Shown one piece after another: positions 1 through 6,318 of a stretch of 15,639 nt of DNA. Within the stretch, counting starts at the first letter, position 1, and every line of letters starts with the position of its first letter. This stretch comes from Bacillota bacterium. GTDB taxonomy: Bacteria > Bacillota > Sulfobacillia > JAJZYS01 > JAJYTV01. Location of the stretch: assembly GCA_021786135.1 (NCBI GenBank), contig JAJYNV010000246.1, forward strand, positions 1 through 15,639, in the 5' to 3' direction. The position numbers were made by a program, and so were the translations under genes. The notes under the pieces are model-generated. The model was not told where the DNA came from, searched no databases, and worked only from the letters and a program-made list of their open reading frames with translations.

Positions 1-292
1 CGCCGCCCCTGCGCCGCCAAGGCTGTCTCCAGGTATTCAAAGCCAAAGCGCATCAGGCGGTCGCGGTGTTCCACGACGATCACCCGCACCTGCGGATCCG
101 ACAGCAGCCGCATCAGCTTCGGGCGCCGACCATTCATCCCTGATCCGACTTCCGTGACCGCCTTGCCCACAGACCATCCCTGGGCGTTGGCGTACTCCAC
201 GAGGCGGGCATCTTGCCCTGGCGCACCCAGCGCCAGGCTGTCTTGTACGAGATCCCTTCCTGCTTGGCCCACTCGCTTAACTTCATGGGCAT
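1..292 (-). pseudogene. IS607-family serine resolvase (TnpA) relic with internal deletion, runs off left edge
   Basis: On the minus strand an ATG at 292-290 opens a MerR-type helix-turn-helix typical of IS607 resolvases (MKLSEWAKQEGISYKTAWRW, positions 286-227). After about 28 codons the frame fails: it continues out of register and stops (TGA) near 135. In the next frame, from about 206 to the window edge, the sequence again reads as the resolvase: RLVEYANAQGW, then GSGMNGRRPKLMRLL, then VVEHRDRLMRFGFEYLE. Family members normally carry 40-50 residues between these parts, including the YARVSS motif with the nucleophilic serine; all of that is missing here. The protein therefore cannot catalyse strand exchange. 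IS607 elements usually carry a TnpB gene next to the resolvase, but none is visible in the window; it could lie beyond the left edge. Family assignment is confident; the exact deletion endpoints (near 203-210) are inferred. Confidence 0.85.
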
Positions 293-372
293 ATACTCGA
301 AGGCGTGGTCCGGTGTCCTCCGGAATCTCTGCGTGTGCCAAATACGACAGCATATGGATCGCCGCGACGGAT

Positions 373-441
373 TTGCGCCCGCGGCTGAGTCGGCCTAGAA
401 TGGTCATTAACAAAAGACCATGGATATCGAGGGATGACCAT
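373..441 (+). promoter_or_regulatory. Promoter and probable autorepression operator of the toxin-antitoxin pair
   Basis: A sigma-70-like promoter can be read as TTGCGC (373-378), a 17-nt spacer, and TAGAAT (396-401, one mismatch to TATAAT). The end of the -10 overlaps an inverted repeat, TGGTC (401-405) with GACCA (416-420). A second, wider pair is ATGGTCAT (400-407) with ATGACCAT (434-441), whose right arm covers the antitoxin start. Phd-type antitoxins commonly repress their own operon through short palindromes next to the promoter, so these repeats are good operator candidates. The -35 is weak, so the promoter call is moderate. Confidence 0.45.
429..433 (+). promoter_or_regulatory. Ribosome binding site that selects the antitoxin start
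   Basis: GAGGG sits at 429-433. It directly abuts the ATG at 434, which leaves no spacing, but lies 6 nt before the ATG at 440. The second ATG also matches the usual beginning of Phd antitoxins (M-x-x-P-A-G-x-F-K). Confidence 0.6.
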
Positions 442-676
442 GTACGTACCAGCGGGACGCTTCAAGACGCACTGCTTGCGCCTGATCAACGAGGTCCAGA
501 CGAAGCGCTCCGAGATCATTGTGACGAAACGCGGCAAGCCCGTAGCAAAACTGGTTCCGCTTGAAGAGGCGCCGCCCGTCGGCCTGATGGGATACCTGAA
601 GGGGTCCGTGACGGTGGACGGCGACGTGGTGCAGCCGATCGACGCATCATGGGAGGCCGAAGCCGATGACCGATGA
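440..676 (+). CDS. Phd/YefM-family antitoxin of a type II toxin-antitoxin system
   Basis: The 78-residue protein begins MYVPAGRFKTHCLRLINEV and continues EIIVTKRGKPVAKLVPLEE, the classic Phd/YefM N-terminal DNA-binding fold (residues 1-50). The remaining 28 residues, rich in acidic and small residues, should be the toxin-wrapping tail. It is expected to bind the downstream PIN toxin, block its active site, and repress the operon as a complex. The start at 440 is preferred over 434 because GAGGG at 429-433 gives a proper 6-nt spacer only for 440. The gene overlaps the toxin by 11 nt, indicating translational coupling. Length and domain content are normal and nothing looks damaged. Family confidence is high; the repression role is inferred from the family and the flanking inverted repeats. 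Confidence 0.9.
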   Translation: MYVPAGRFKTHCLRLINEVQTKRSEIIVTKRGKPVAKLVPLEEAPPVGLMGYLKGSVTVDGDVVQPIDASWEAEADDR

Positions 677-1097
677 GGAGACGACCGGCCTCCTGCTCGA
701 TACGCACATCTGGATCTGGCTGATGAACGGCGACGCCGACCGCCTGAGTCAGAGCACCGTCTCAGCCGTCGAACGAGCAGCCAACTCAGGACTCCTCCAC
801 GTTTCAGCCATCTCACTGTGGGAGGTGGCCATGCTTGAAAGCCGAGGGCGCATCCGGTTTACGCGGGACTGCCTGGACTGGGTGCGTCAAGCACTTGGGG
901 CGCCGGGGCTGCATCTTCTGCCGCTGTCGCCCGAGGTGGCCGTCGCGAGCAGCCGATTGCCAGGTAGCTTCCATGGCGACCCGGCCGACCGAATCCTCAC
1001 CGCAACCGCCCGTGTGCACAATCTCCGTCTCGTGACGTACGACGAGCGGATCCTCGAGTACGGAGCCTCGCGTTATGTCGCAGTGCTCGGGCACTAG
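666..1097 (+). CDS. PIN-domain ribonuclease toxin, VapC-like
   Basis: This 143-residue protein is a single PIN domain. The acidic metal-binding residues are visible: D12 in LLLDTHIWIW, E53 in SLWEVAML, D105 and D108 in GDPADRIL, and D126 in VTYDERIL. Such toxins are Mg2+-dependent endoribonucleases that cut tRNA or rRNA and stop growth when the labile antitoxin is lost. The pairing of a PIN toxin with a Phd-type rather than a VapB-type antitoxin is common. The ATG at 666 lies inside the antitoxin gene (11-nt overlap), so translation is probably coupled. The length is typical of the WIW-containing PIN toxins and all catalytic positions are intact. The RNA target cannot be read from the sequence. 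Confidence 0.9.
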   Translation: MTDEETTGLLLDTHIWIWLMNGDADRLSQSTVSAVERAANSGLLHVSAISLWEVAMLESRGRIRFTRDCLDWVRQALGAPGLHLLPLSPEVAVASSRLPGSFHGDPADRILTATARVHNLRLVTYDERILEYGASRYVAVLGH

Positions 1098-1460
1098 TTT
1101 GGTTCCGGCAGTTTGTTCGTCGTAGCCCGGCAACCTGCCTGGGTAGAAGACCTATGATGCGCACTTCGGGCAAAAGGTGCGATATGGACCGGCGTCGTTC
1201 GTGAGAAGCGAGAAGCCGTGCCGCAGTGCTGAGCATCGATCAAAAAGTCAGCTAATACGTGCTTGGGTCTGCCGGGCCCGGCTTGGCAGGCGTTGCAGCG
1301 GAATCTCTGGGCGCGTGCCACACATTGGGCACATGTATTTCGTTTGTCTTCTCGTCTCCGAATAGCGGCTGAAGGCGTTGCGCAAGTCCAAACCACGCGA
1401 TCCCAGCGATCATCGACGATCGGAGCCGGTGCCGGAACGCGCAACCCCGCGCCGGTTGGG
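1098..1460. other. Intergenic region between the toxin and histidine kinase 3' ends
   Basis: Two convergent genes end here and no convincing coding region is seen. A small hairpin (CCCGGCA/TGCCTGGG, 1126-1143) lies about 30 nt after the toxin stop but lacks a T-run, so it is at best a weak terminator. On the minus strand between about 1350 and 1150, short cysteine pairs (CAQC, CNAC and, in another frame, CPKC) appear. They could be scraps of a zinc-ribbon protein such as a decayed transposase, but frames and stops do not support a gene. Confidence 0.4.
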
Positions 1461-2600
1461 TCACCGGGGATCGGCATTGGCGGCGCCACCGGACGCGGTC
1501 TCGGGAAGCGCGACGCGGAACGTTGCGCCGTGGCCCGGCTGGCTCGTCACCCCTATACGGCCACCGTGCAACTCCACAATCTTCTTCGCCAGCGCGAGGC
1601 CAAGTCCACTGCCTCCGAGGGAGCGCTCCCGCGACCGGTCGGCCTTGAAGAAGCGTTCGAAGATGCGCTCCTGGTCGTCGGGTGATATGCCGATGCCGCT
1701 ATCCTTCACCTCGATGACCAGGGCGTCTCCTTCCCTCTCGGCACGCACCCGGATGGAGCCGCCATCGGGCGTAAACTTGACGGCGTTGTGGACGAGGTTT
1801 GCGAAGACGTGCTCCATCAGAGCCTCATCGGCCAGCACGGTCAGGTGGTCCGCCTCCACCCCCATGTCGATGTCCTTGGCCTGCCATTGGGGCTCCGCCG
1901 CCAGGATGACGCGCCGCAGCTGCACGTCCAGGCGGTAGTTCCTCGGCTGCAGCGGCGGCCTCTCCGCTTCGAGCGCGGTAAGGCGCAAGAGGTTGTCGCT
2001 CAACTTTGAGAGGCGCTCGCTCTCTGTCTCGATGATCTCGAGGTATGCGAGCCGCTGCTCGGGGCTCAGGTGCTCATCGTGCAGGGCGCGGGCGAAGCCG
2101 CCGATCGACGTGAGCGGCGACTGGATCTCGTGCGAGACGTTGGAGATGAACTCCTGGCGCAGAACCTCCATGCGCTGGAGGTCCTCCGCCATGTCGTTGA
2201 TGCTCAGGACCAACTGGGTGAAGGGGTGGATCCTGTTCGACAGTCCCGTATCGAGCCTCGTCCTGAAGTCCCCTTGCGCGATGCGGCCGATGGCCGCCAG
2301 GACGGAGCGGAAGACCGCCTCCTCCCGCGGACGGACAATGAAGCTGATCACCAGGGAAGGTATCACGAGCAGGATGATGCCGAGAAGGGACGTGACCACC
2401 TGGCGCACGAGCAAAGACGGATGCAGACCCAAGGGGCCATAAAGGGCGTTCGAGGCATAGAAAGCCCCGACCCACGCGAGGGTGATTCCGAGAAGGAAAG
2501 CGGCGATGCCAAGCAGTGACCACCAGGCATTGGGCGCACCGGCCCGATGTGCTGTCCGGTGATCCGCCTGGCGGAGGGCATGCGGTTCGCGCCTGCTCAC
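1461..2600 (-). CDS. Sensor histidine kinase with a minimal extracellular loop
   Basis: The 379-residue kinase has two membrane segments (about 25-48 and 66-88) separated by only about 17 residues. A HAMP linker follows (about 88-140), then a HisKA domain with phospho-acceptor H157 in SHEIQSPLTSIGG, then a HATPase domain: N-box around N268-N272, G1 box DSGIGI (300-305), F box ERFFKADRS, G2 box GGSGLGLAL (329-337). The GTG start at 2600 is supported by GGAGG (2612-2608) with a 7-nt spacer and by a 4-nt GTGA overlap with the regulator stop. Kinases with such a short external loop usually do not bind a ligand directly and often sense through a partner membrane protein; here the ABC transporter of the same operon is the obvious candidate. 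Partner regulator: the OmpR-type protein just upstream. All catalytic boxes are present. Confidence 0.93.
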   Translation of the reverse strand: MSRREPHALRQADHRTAHRAGAPNAWWSLLGIAAFLLGITLAWVGAFYASNALYGPLGLHPSLLVRQVVTSLLGIILLVIPSLVISFIVRPREEAVFRSVLAAIGRIAQGDFRTRLDTGLSNRIHPFTQLVLSINDMAEDLQRMEVLRQEFISNVSHEIQSPLTSIGGFARALHDEHLSPEQRLAYLEIIETESERLSKLSDNLLRLTALEAERPPLQPRNYRLDVQLRRVILAAEPQWQAKDIDMGVEADHLTVLADEALMEHVFANLVHNAVKFTPDGGSIRVRAEREGDALVIEVKDSGIGISPDDQERIFERFFKADRSRERSLGGSGLGLALAKKIVELHGGRIGVTSQPGHGATFRVALPETASGGAANADPR

Positions 2601-3271
2601 TGGAGTACCTCCAGCCGATAGCCGAGCCCGCGGATGGTGCGGATGCGAAAGCGGCTCTCCTCTTCGGGGAAGCGATCCCGCAGGCGCTTGACGTGCACGT
2701 CGACCGTGCGCTCGTCGCCGGCGAAGTCGTAGCCCCAGATCTGCTCGATCAGCTGGTCGCGCGTCAGGGTGCGGCCCGCGTAGGCGCCGAGGTGGAAGAG
2801 GAGATCGAACTCCCGGCGCGGCAGCGGCAGGGGACGATCGCCGACCCGCGCCTCGTGCGAGAGTCCGTCGAGGTGCACGGCGCCGATCTCCACCACCTGC
2901 GACACGGCGATGCGGTAGCGGCGCAGCAGGGCCTTGACGCGGGCGACGAACTCCGGCGGGTCGAACGGTTTGACGAGGTAGTCGTCGGCACCGAGGGCGA
3001 AGCCGCGAACTTTGTCCGCGGATTCGCCCTTGGCGGTCAGCATGAGGATCGGCAAGTCACCGCCGGCCCTGAGTTCCTTGCAGAGCTGCCAGCCATCCAT
3101 GCCTGGCATCATCAGGTCGAGCACCACGAGCTGCACGCTCTCCTTCGCCATCAGGGCGAGGGCCTCGTCGCCGTCCGCGGCTTCGAGCACCGTGAGTCCT
3201 TCGCGCTCGAGATAGAGCCCGAGGAGCTGACGGATGTGCTGGTCGTCGTCGACGACGAGGACGGAGGTCAT
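2597..3271 (-). CDS. OmpR/PhoB-family response regulator
   Basis: This 224-residue protein has a receiver domain (about 1-115) with acidic cluster D8/D9, phospho-acceptor D52 in VVLDLMMPG, T79 and K101 in LVKPFDP. A winged-helix DNA-binding domain (about 130-222) follows, ending RTIRGLGYRLEVLQ. It should be phosphorylated by the adjacent kinase and bind tandem half-sites. The ATG at 3271 forms an ATGA overlap with the permease stop. The same frame stays open further upstream to about 4057, but that stretch lies out of frame inside the permease and has no family match, so it is not part of the protein. No Shine-Dalgarno is obvious, which fits coupled translation. A likely DNA target is the 11-bp-phased direct repeat at 5176-5194. 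Confidence 0.95.
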   Translation of the reverse strand: MTSVLVVDDDQHIRQLLGLYLEREGLTVLEAADGDEALALMAKESVQLVVLDLMMPGMDGWQLCKELRAGGDLPILMLTAKGESADKVRGFALGADDYLVKPFDPPEFVARVKALLRRYRIAVSQVVEIGAVHLDGLSHEARVGDRPLPLPRREFDLLFHLGAYAGRTLTRDQLIEQIWGYDFAGDERTVDVHVKRLRDRFPEEESRFRIRTIRGLGYRLEVLQ

Positions 3272-4113
3272 CGTGCCATGGTGCGGCGGAAGCGCCACAC
3301 GGCGAGAGGGAGGAACGCGGCGATCAGGGCGAGGCACCAGATCACGGATGCGGCCACGGGGTGGGCGAGCGGCCAGATGGCACCCGCAGCGCTTGCGCCC
3401 GAGCCACTGCCGAGAAGCTGCCTGCCGGCCGTGACGACGGCGCTCGTCGGGTTCCAGTTGGCGATGACCCTCAGCCAGGACGGCATGCCTGCCGTGGGCA
3501 CGAAGGTATTGGCCACGAAGGTGAGCGGGAACATGACCACCATGCCGATTCCCTGCGCCGCCTCGACGCTGCGCAGCATGAGGCCGAGGAATGCCCCGAT
3601 CCAGTTCATGGCGAAGGCGAAGAGCAGCAGGAGGCCGAAGCCGCCCAGCGTCTCGAGCACGCCGCCTTCCGGGCGCCAGCCGACGACGAGGCCTGCCCCG
3701 GCCATCACCAGGAGCCCGAGCACACCCTCGATCAGGTTCGCGCCCGTGTGGCCGATCAGCACCGACGCGCGCGACATCGGCAGGGAGCGGAAGCGGTCCA
3801 TGACACCTGTCTGCATGTCGTTCACGATGCCCACCATGATCGTCATCGAGGCGAACGCCATGCTCTGCACGAAGATGCCCGGCATCAAGAACTCGCGATA
3901 GCTGGTGCCCGGCACGACGATCGCGCTGCCGAAGATGTAGGCGAACATGAAGACGAAGATCAGGGGCTGGATCGTGACATCGGCGAGCTTCTCGGGCATG
4001 TAGCGGATATGCGTGAGGTGGCGGCGCGCCACGGTCCAGGAGTCTCGGACGACCCAAAGGAGCTGCCTAAGGGGCGAGCCGGCCTCATGATCGAGCGTCA
4101 TCTCGCGCATCAT
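3268..4113 (-). CDS. ABC-2 type transporter permease, DrrB-like
   Basis: The 281-residue protein has six predicted membrane segments. These include PLIFVFMFAYIFGSAIVV near residue 50, GVLGLLVMAGAGLVVGW, LLLLFAFAMNWIGAFLGLML and a C-terminal VIWCLALIAAFLPLAVW. The intervening segment ND-M-Q-T-G-V-M-D-R-F-R-S-L-P and the VEAAQGIGMVVMFPLTFVAN region are typical of DrrB/ABC-2 permeases, which export drugs, lipids or polyketides. It should form the channel with the upstream ATPase. The ATG at 4113 overlaps the ATPase stop by 4 nt (ATGA); a second ATG follows at once at 4110. The substrate cannot be deduced from the sequence. Confidence 0.93.
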   Translation of the reverse strand: MMREMTLDHEAGSPLRQLLWVVRDSWTVARRHLTHIRYMPEKLADVTIQPLIFVFMFAYIFGSAIVVPGTSYREFLMPGIFVQSMAFASMTIMVGIVNDMQTGVMDRFRSLPMSRASVLIGHTGANLIEGVLGLLVMAGAGLVVGWRPEGGVLETLGGFGLLLLFAFAMNWIGAFLGLMLRSVEAAQGIGMVVMFPLTFVANTFVPTAGMPSWLRVIANWNPTSAVVTAGRQLLGSGSGASAAGAIWPLAHPVAASVIWCLALIAAFLPLAVWRFRRTMAR

Positions 4114-5114
4114 CCCACCTCCGCCTGCGGGCCGGTATCGTCGTCCTGCCGGTCTGACGCGCCGTGACCCGTCAGGCGCAGGAACACCTCATCGAGCGTC
4201 GGACGGCGCAAGGCGATGTCCGCCACAGGGATCGCCGAGCTGTCGAGCTCGCGCAGGACGGCGGTGAGCGCCTGGGCGCCGCCCGTGATCTCGACGGTCA
4301 GGCGACGCGACTCGACGTCCACCTCGGGCTCCCGCCCGACTGCACGGGTGATCGCCGCCCTGGCGGCCGGGATGCCCGCGCCTTCACCCACCTGCACGTC
4401 GATGCGCTCGCCCCCGATACTGCGCTTGAGCTCCTCGGGACTGCCGGACGCGACGACACGTCCCTGATCGATCACCGCGATGCGGTCCGCCAGCCGGTCC
4501 GCCTCCTCGAGGTACTGGGTCGTCAAGAGGATGGTGGTGCCGCGTGCGAGGAGATCCTCGATCACCTGCCACATGCCCGCGCGGCTGCGCGGATCGAGAC
4601 CGGTCGTGGGCTCGTCGAGGAAAACGATCGGCGGCGTGGCCACGAGGCTTGCCGCGAGGTCGAGCCGGCGGCGCATCCCGCCTGAATACGTCTTGACGAC
4701 GCGATCCGCGGCTGCGGCGAGGTCAAAGCTTTCGAGCAGTTCAGCCGCGCGGCGGCGCGCGACCTTGGCTGGGAGGTGGTAGAGCCGGCCGACCATCTCA
4801 AGGTTGCCGCGCCCCGTGAGGTACTCATCCACTGCGGCGTGCTGGCCCGCGAGCCCGATGCGCACTCGCACCTCCTGCGGCCGCCGCACCACGTCGAACC
4901 CCGCGACCTCCGCGGTGCCGGCGTCCGGCTGCAGCAGGGTCGTGAGGATGCGCACGGCCGTCGTCTTGCCGGCGCCGTTCGGCCCCAGGAGGCCCAGCAC
5001 AGTGCCCTGCTCGGCCTCGAGGTCGATGCCGTCCAGGGCGTGCACAGGCCCGTAGCGCTTCTTTAGTCCATAGGCGCGGATTGCGAGGTCTCCTGTGCCC
5101 ATTCCCTTCGTCAT
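4110..5114 (-). CDS. ABC transporter ATP-binding protein, DrrA-like
   Basis: The 334-residue nucleotide-binding subunit shows Walker A GPNGAGKTT (44-52), a Q-loop at Q91, signature YSGGMRRRLD (143-152), Walker B IVFLDEPTTGLD (163-174), and a switch position TTQYLEEAD where glutamine (Q200) replaces the usual H-loop histidine, as is common in DrrA-type exporters. A C-terminal extension of about 100 residues (225-334) matches the extra domain typical of DrrA. It energises the ABC-2 permease encoded next. GGAGG at 5128-5124 lies 9 nt before the ATG at 5114, making this the first gene of the operon. Exporters of this class often confer self-resistance to antibiotics or move lipids; linkage to a two-component system suggests induction by an envelope stress or a toxic compound. 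Confidence 0.94.
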   Translation of the reverse strand: MTKGMGTGDLAIRAYGLKKRYGPVHALDGIDLEAEQGTVLGLLGPNGAGKTTAVRILTTLLQPDAGTAEVAGFDVVRRPQEVRVRIGLAGQHAAVDEYLTGRGNLEMVGRLYHLPAKVARRRAAELLESFDLAAAADRVVKTYSGGMRRRLDLAASLVATPPIVFLDEPTTGLDPRSRAGMWQVIEDLLARGTTILLTTQYLEEADRLADRIAVIDQGRVVASGSPEELKRSIGGERIDVQVGEGAGIPAARAAITRAVGREPEVDVESRRLTVEITGGAQALTAVLRELDSSAIPVADIALRRPTLDEVFLRLTGHGASDRQDDDTGPQAEVG

Positions 5115-5135
5115 GTTGCTTCGCCTCCTGTCTTC

Positions 5136-5152
5136 GCGGCAGATCTTGCCGC
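5136..5152 (-). repeat. Leader inverted repeat upstream of the ABC ATPase
   Basis: GCGGCA (5136-5141) and TGCCGC (5147-5152) form a perfect 6-bp inverted repeat around GATCT. It lies between the putative promoter region and the Shine-Dalgarno of the ATPase gene. It could form a hairpin in the 5' leader mRNA or be a protein-binding site. Confidence 0.4.
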
Positions 5153-5175
5153 TACGTCGTGAGGATGGGCGGGTC

Positions 5176-5194
5176 GTGTGAACAGAGTGTGAAC
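5176..5194 (-). promoter_or_regulatory. Phased direct repeat, candidate OmpR-type regulator box
   Basis: GTGTGAAC occurs at 5176-5183 and again at 5187-5194, exactly 11 bp start to start, about one helical turn. On the coding strand of the operon it reads GTTCACAC-TCT-GTTCACAC, centred about 70 bp upstream of the ATPase ATG. OmpR/PhoB-type regulators bind head-to-tail half-sites with 10-11 bp spacing, so this fits autoregulation by the operon's own response regulator. TTCACA also resembles a -35 hexamer, but no good -10 follows. Confidence 0.5.
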
Positions 5195-5586
5195 GGTTGA
5201 AAAGCGATCGGTCGGCGCATCCACTTCAAGTGCGAGTCGAGAAGGTGTCATGCGTTTAGTGGCCAGGGGCGGGCACCACCTGGAGCGGGGATTACCTCCC
5301 GTCGGCGGTCCTGCCCCGACACTAACAGCAGCGGGCAACGGACTGCCTTGTACCAGAGGACAGTCGTTGTCGCCGTAAGCCGATCGCATGTGCAAGACAT
5401 CGGGACGTGCGTAGGACAAGGTTCCCGGTTTTGCCGGGGGACGACGCACCCTGCTCAGCATGGCGCGTATCCGGGACGGAAGGATAGCGAAGATCGTGCG
5501 CCGTGACCAGGACGTTGACCGAGGAGGAGATCTTTTGCCTGCTCTCGGTGTCGGACCGGGAGACGGCACGGGGCTCCACCAACCTC

Positions 5587-6062
5587 GTGCTGTTCGATCA
5601 CCTGCTTAAGGCTGAGCCGACCATCAGGGCGCCACCAGAACACGACGCCCGTCCCCATGGCCAGAAGCTGATAGCTCGCGGTCTTGATGACGGTACCTGC
5701 ATGACACCGTCCCGAACGCCTTGGTGCAGCATGTCTTGCACCAGCGCCACGGTGGCGCGCGTCGCATGCAGCCGAATATGCGCCTGTACGACGGCGCCAG
5801 GCGACCCGAAGGGTCGCGGGCCCGATCCGCAGCATCTTGGACGGCGGACAGCAGGTACCAGGAAACCCCGCCTCAGCTCCTCGAGGATGGTCTCCTTGCC
5901 GGCAGAGTGGTGATAGATCGAGGCAGGCCGCATACCGGCCACCCGTGCGACATCGCGCATCGACGTGGCGTCTAAACCCATGTCCCGGAAGAGTTCCGCC
6001 GATCGAGCAGTCGCTCACGGGTGGTGCCCTGTCGGGCGTAGTCCAACAATGCAGTTGTCACC
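5587..6062 (-). pseudogene. TetR-family transcriptional regulator, broken by multiple frameshifts
   Basis: Minus-strand pieces in three frames assemble into one TetR regulator. First, from GTG 6062: ALLDYARQGTTRERLLD, which then stops. After a frame change the helix-turn-helix reads AELFRDMGLDATSMRDVARV then AGMRPASIYHHSAGKETILEE. The next frame gives YLLSAVQDAADRARDPSGRLA. The frame then returns for AVVQAHIRLHATRATVALVQ, followed by an apparent internal deletion and QGVRDGV. A last frame gives VIKTASYQLLAMGTGVVFWW then RPDGRLSLKQVIEQH, the usual TetR C-terminus. At least four frame changes mean no functional protein. The ligand-binding core is partly deleted. The neighbouring IS110 insertion lies just upstream of its start. 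The family call is confident; individual indel positions are approximate. Confidence 0.85.
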
Positions 6063-6074
6063 TAACTGCACTGT

Positions 6075-6088
6075 CGAACGATCGTTAG
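6075..6088. promoter_or_regulatory. Palindromic operator-like site upstream of the TetR pseudogene
   Basis: AACGATCGTT (6077-6086) is a perfect 10-bp palindrome; the 14-bp CGAACGATCGTTAG has a single mismatched pair. It lies about 13 bp upstream of the GTG of the broken TetR gene, the normal place for an autorepression operator. It may also be close to the left edge of the IS110 element. Confidence 0.45.
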
Positions 6089-6095
6089 TTCACCA

Positions 6096-6273
6096 TGCCC
6101 CGCGGCGGGGCACCGTCGGGCATGAAAACGGCCAGGCCAGGTAGAAGGTTCCCCTGCGCCTTGTGGAGGTCGGTTTGCCTTGGTGCGTAAGAGCCCGTGC
6201 GTTAGTTTGATCGGCGCGCTATGAGCACCGTAGATTGTTGCCGCCGCAAGGCGAGCACGCGGGGCAGAGTCCG
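6096..6273 (+). ncRNA. Candidate bridge RNA of IS110 copy A
   Basis: The left end upstream of the recombinase is non-coding yet conserved with copy B in islands: ATGAAAACGG (6122-6131), TGCGCCTTGTGGAGGTCGGT (6155-6174, 19 of 20), AGCCCGTG (6192-6199), AGTTTGA plus YCGGCGCnCTAT (6204-6222), and AGAGTCCG (6266-6273). The parts between differ in length and sequence (23 versus 18 nt after the first island). GCGCC (6156-6160) can pair with GGCGC (6213-6217), closing a domain of about 50 nt, and GGTC (6169-6172) can pair with GATC (6209-6212) through one G-U. IS110 recombinases are known to use a bridge RNA encoded in a non-coding end, with variable guide loops on a conserved scaffold. Size, place and pattern fit; the RNA ends are estimates. 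Confidence 0.5.
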
Positions 6274-6318
6274 CAGCTCCCACCGACCAGTCTTTCCGGG
6301 CGCAGAGGATGAGCTGGA

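Larger units (their letters stand above)
5115..5586. other. Leader and upstream region of the ABC/two-component operon
   Basis: No gene is supported here. The part next to the operon holds the Shine-Dalgarno, a leader inverted repeat and a phased direct repeat (listed separately). Further out are two hairpins. One is AACG.ACTG with CAGTCGTT (5337-5345 and 5361-5368, one bulged G). The other is nested: outer arms GTGCGT/ACGCAC (5407-5412, 5444-5449), inner arms CCCGG/CCGGG (5424-5428, 5434-5438). The stretch GTTGTCGCCGTAAG (5366-5379) matches 12 of 14 positions of the IS110 left-end sequence at 6237-6250, so this may be a degraded insertion-sequence end. The rest (about 5200-5330 and 5450-5586) shows nothing recognisable. 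Confidence 0.4.

Noticed and set aside
1150..1350. Minus-strand cysteine pairs suggesting a zinc-ribbon protein
   Set aside because: The pairs fall in different frames with stops between them and no start or ribosome binding site; kept only as a remark on the intergenic region.
2516..3901. Long plus-strand open frame (461 codons) opposite the regulator and permease, and a similar one at 10704-12221 opposite the helicase-associated gene
   Set aside because: Both lie antisense to well-supported genes in GC-rich DNA, have low-complexity composition rich in A, R, H, D and E, and show no family motifs.
2597..4057. Single 486-codon frame that would fuse an N-terminal extension to the response regulator
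   Set aside because: The extension overlaps the permease out of frame, is arginine/histidine-rich with no family match, and the regulator has a proper ATG at 3271 in an ATGA overlap.
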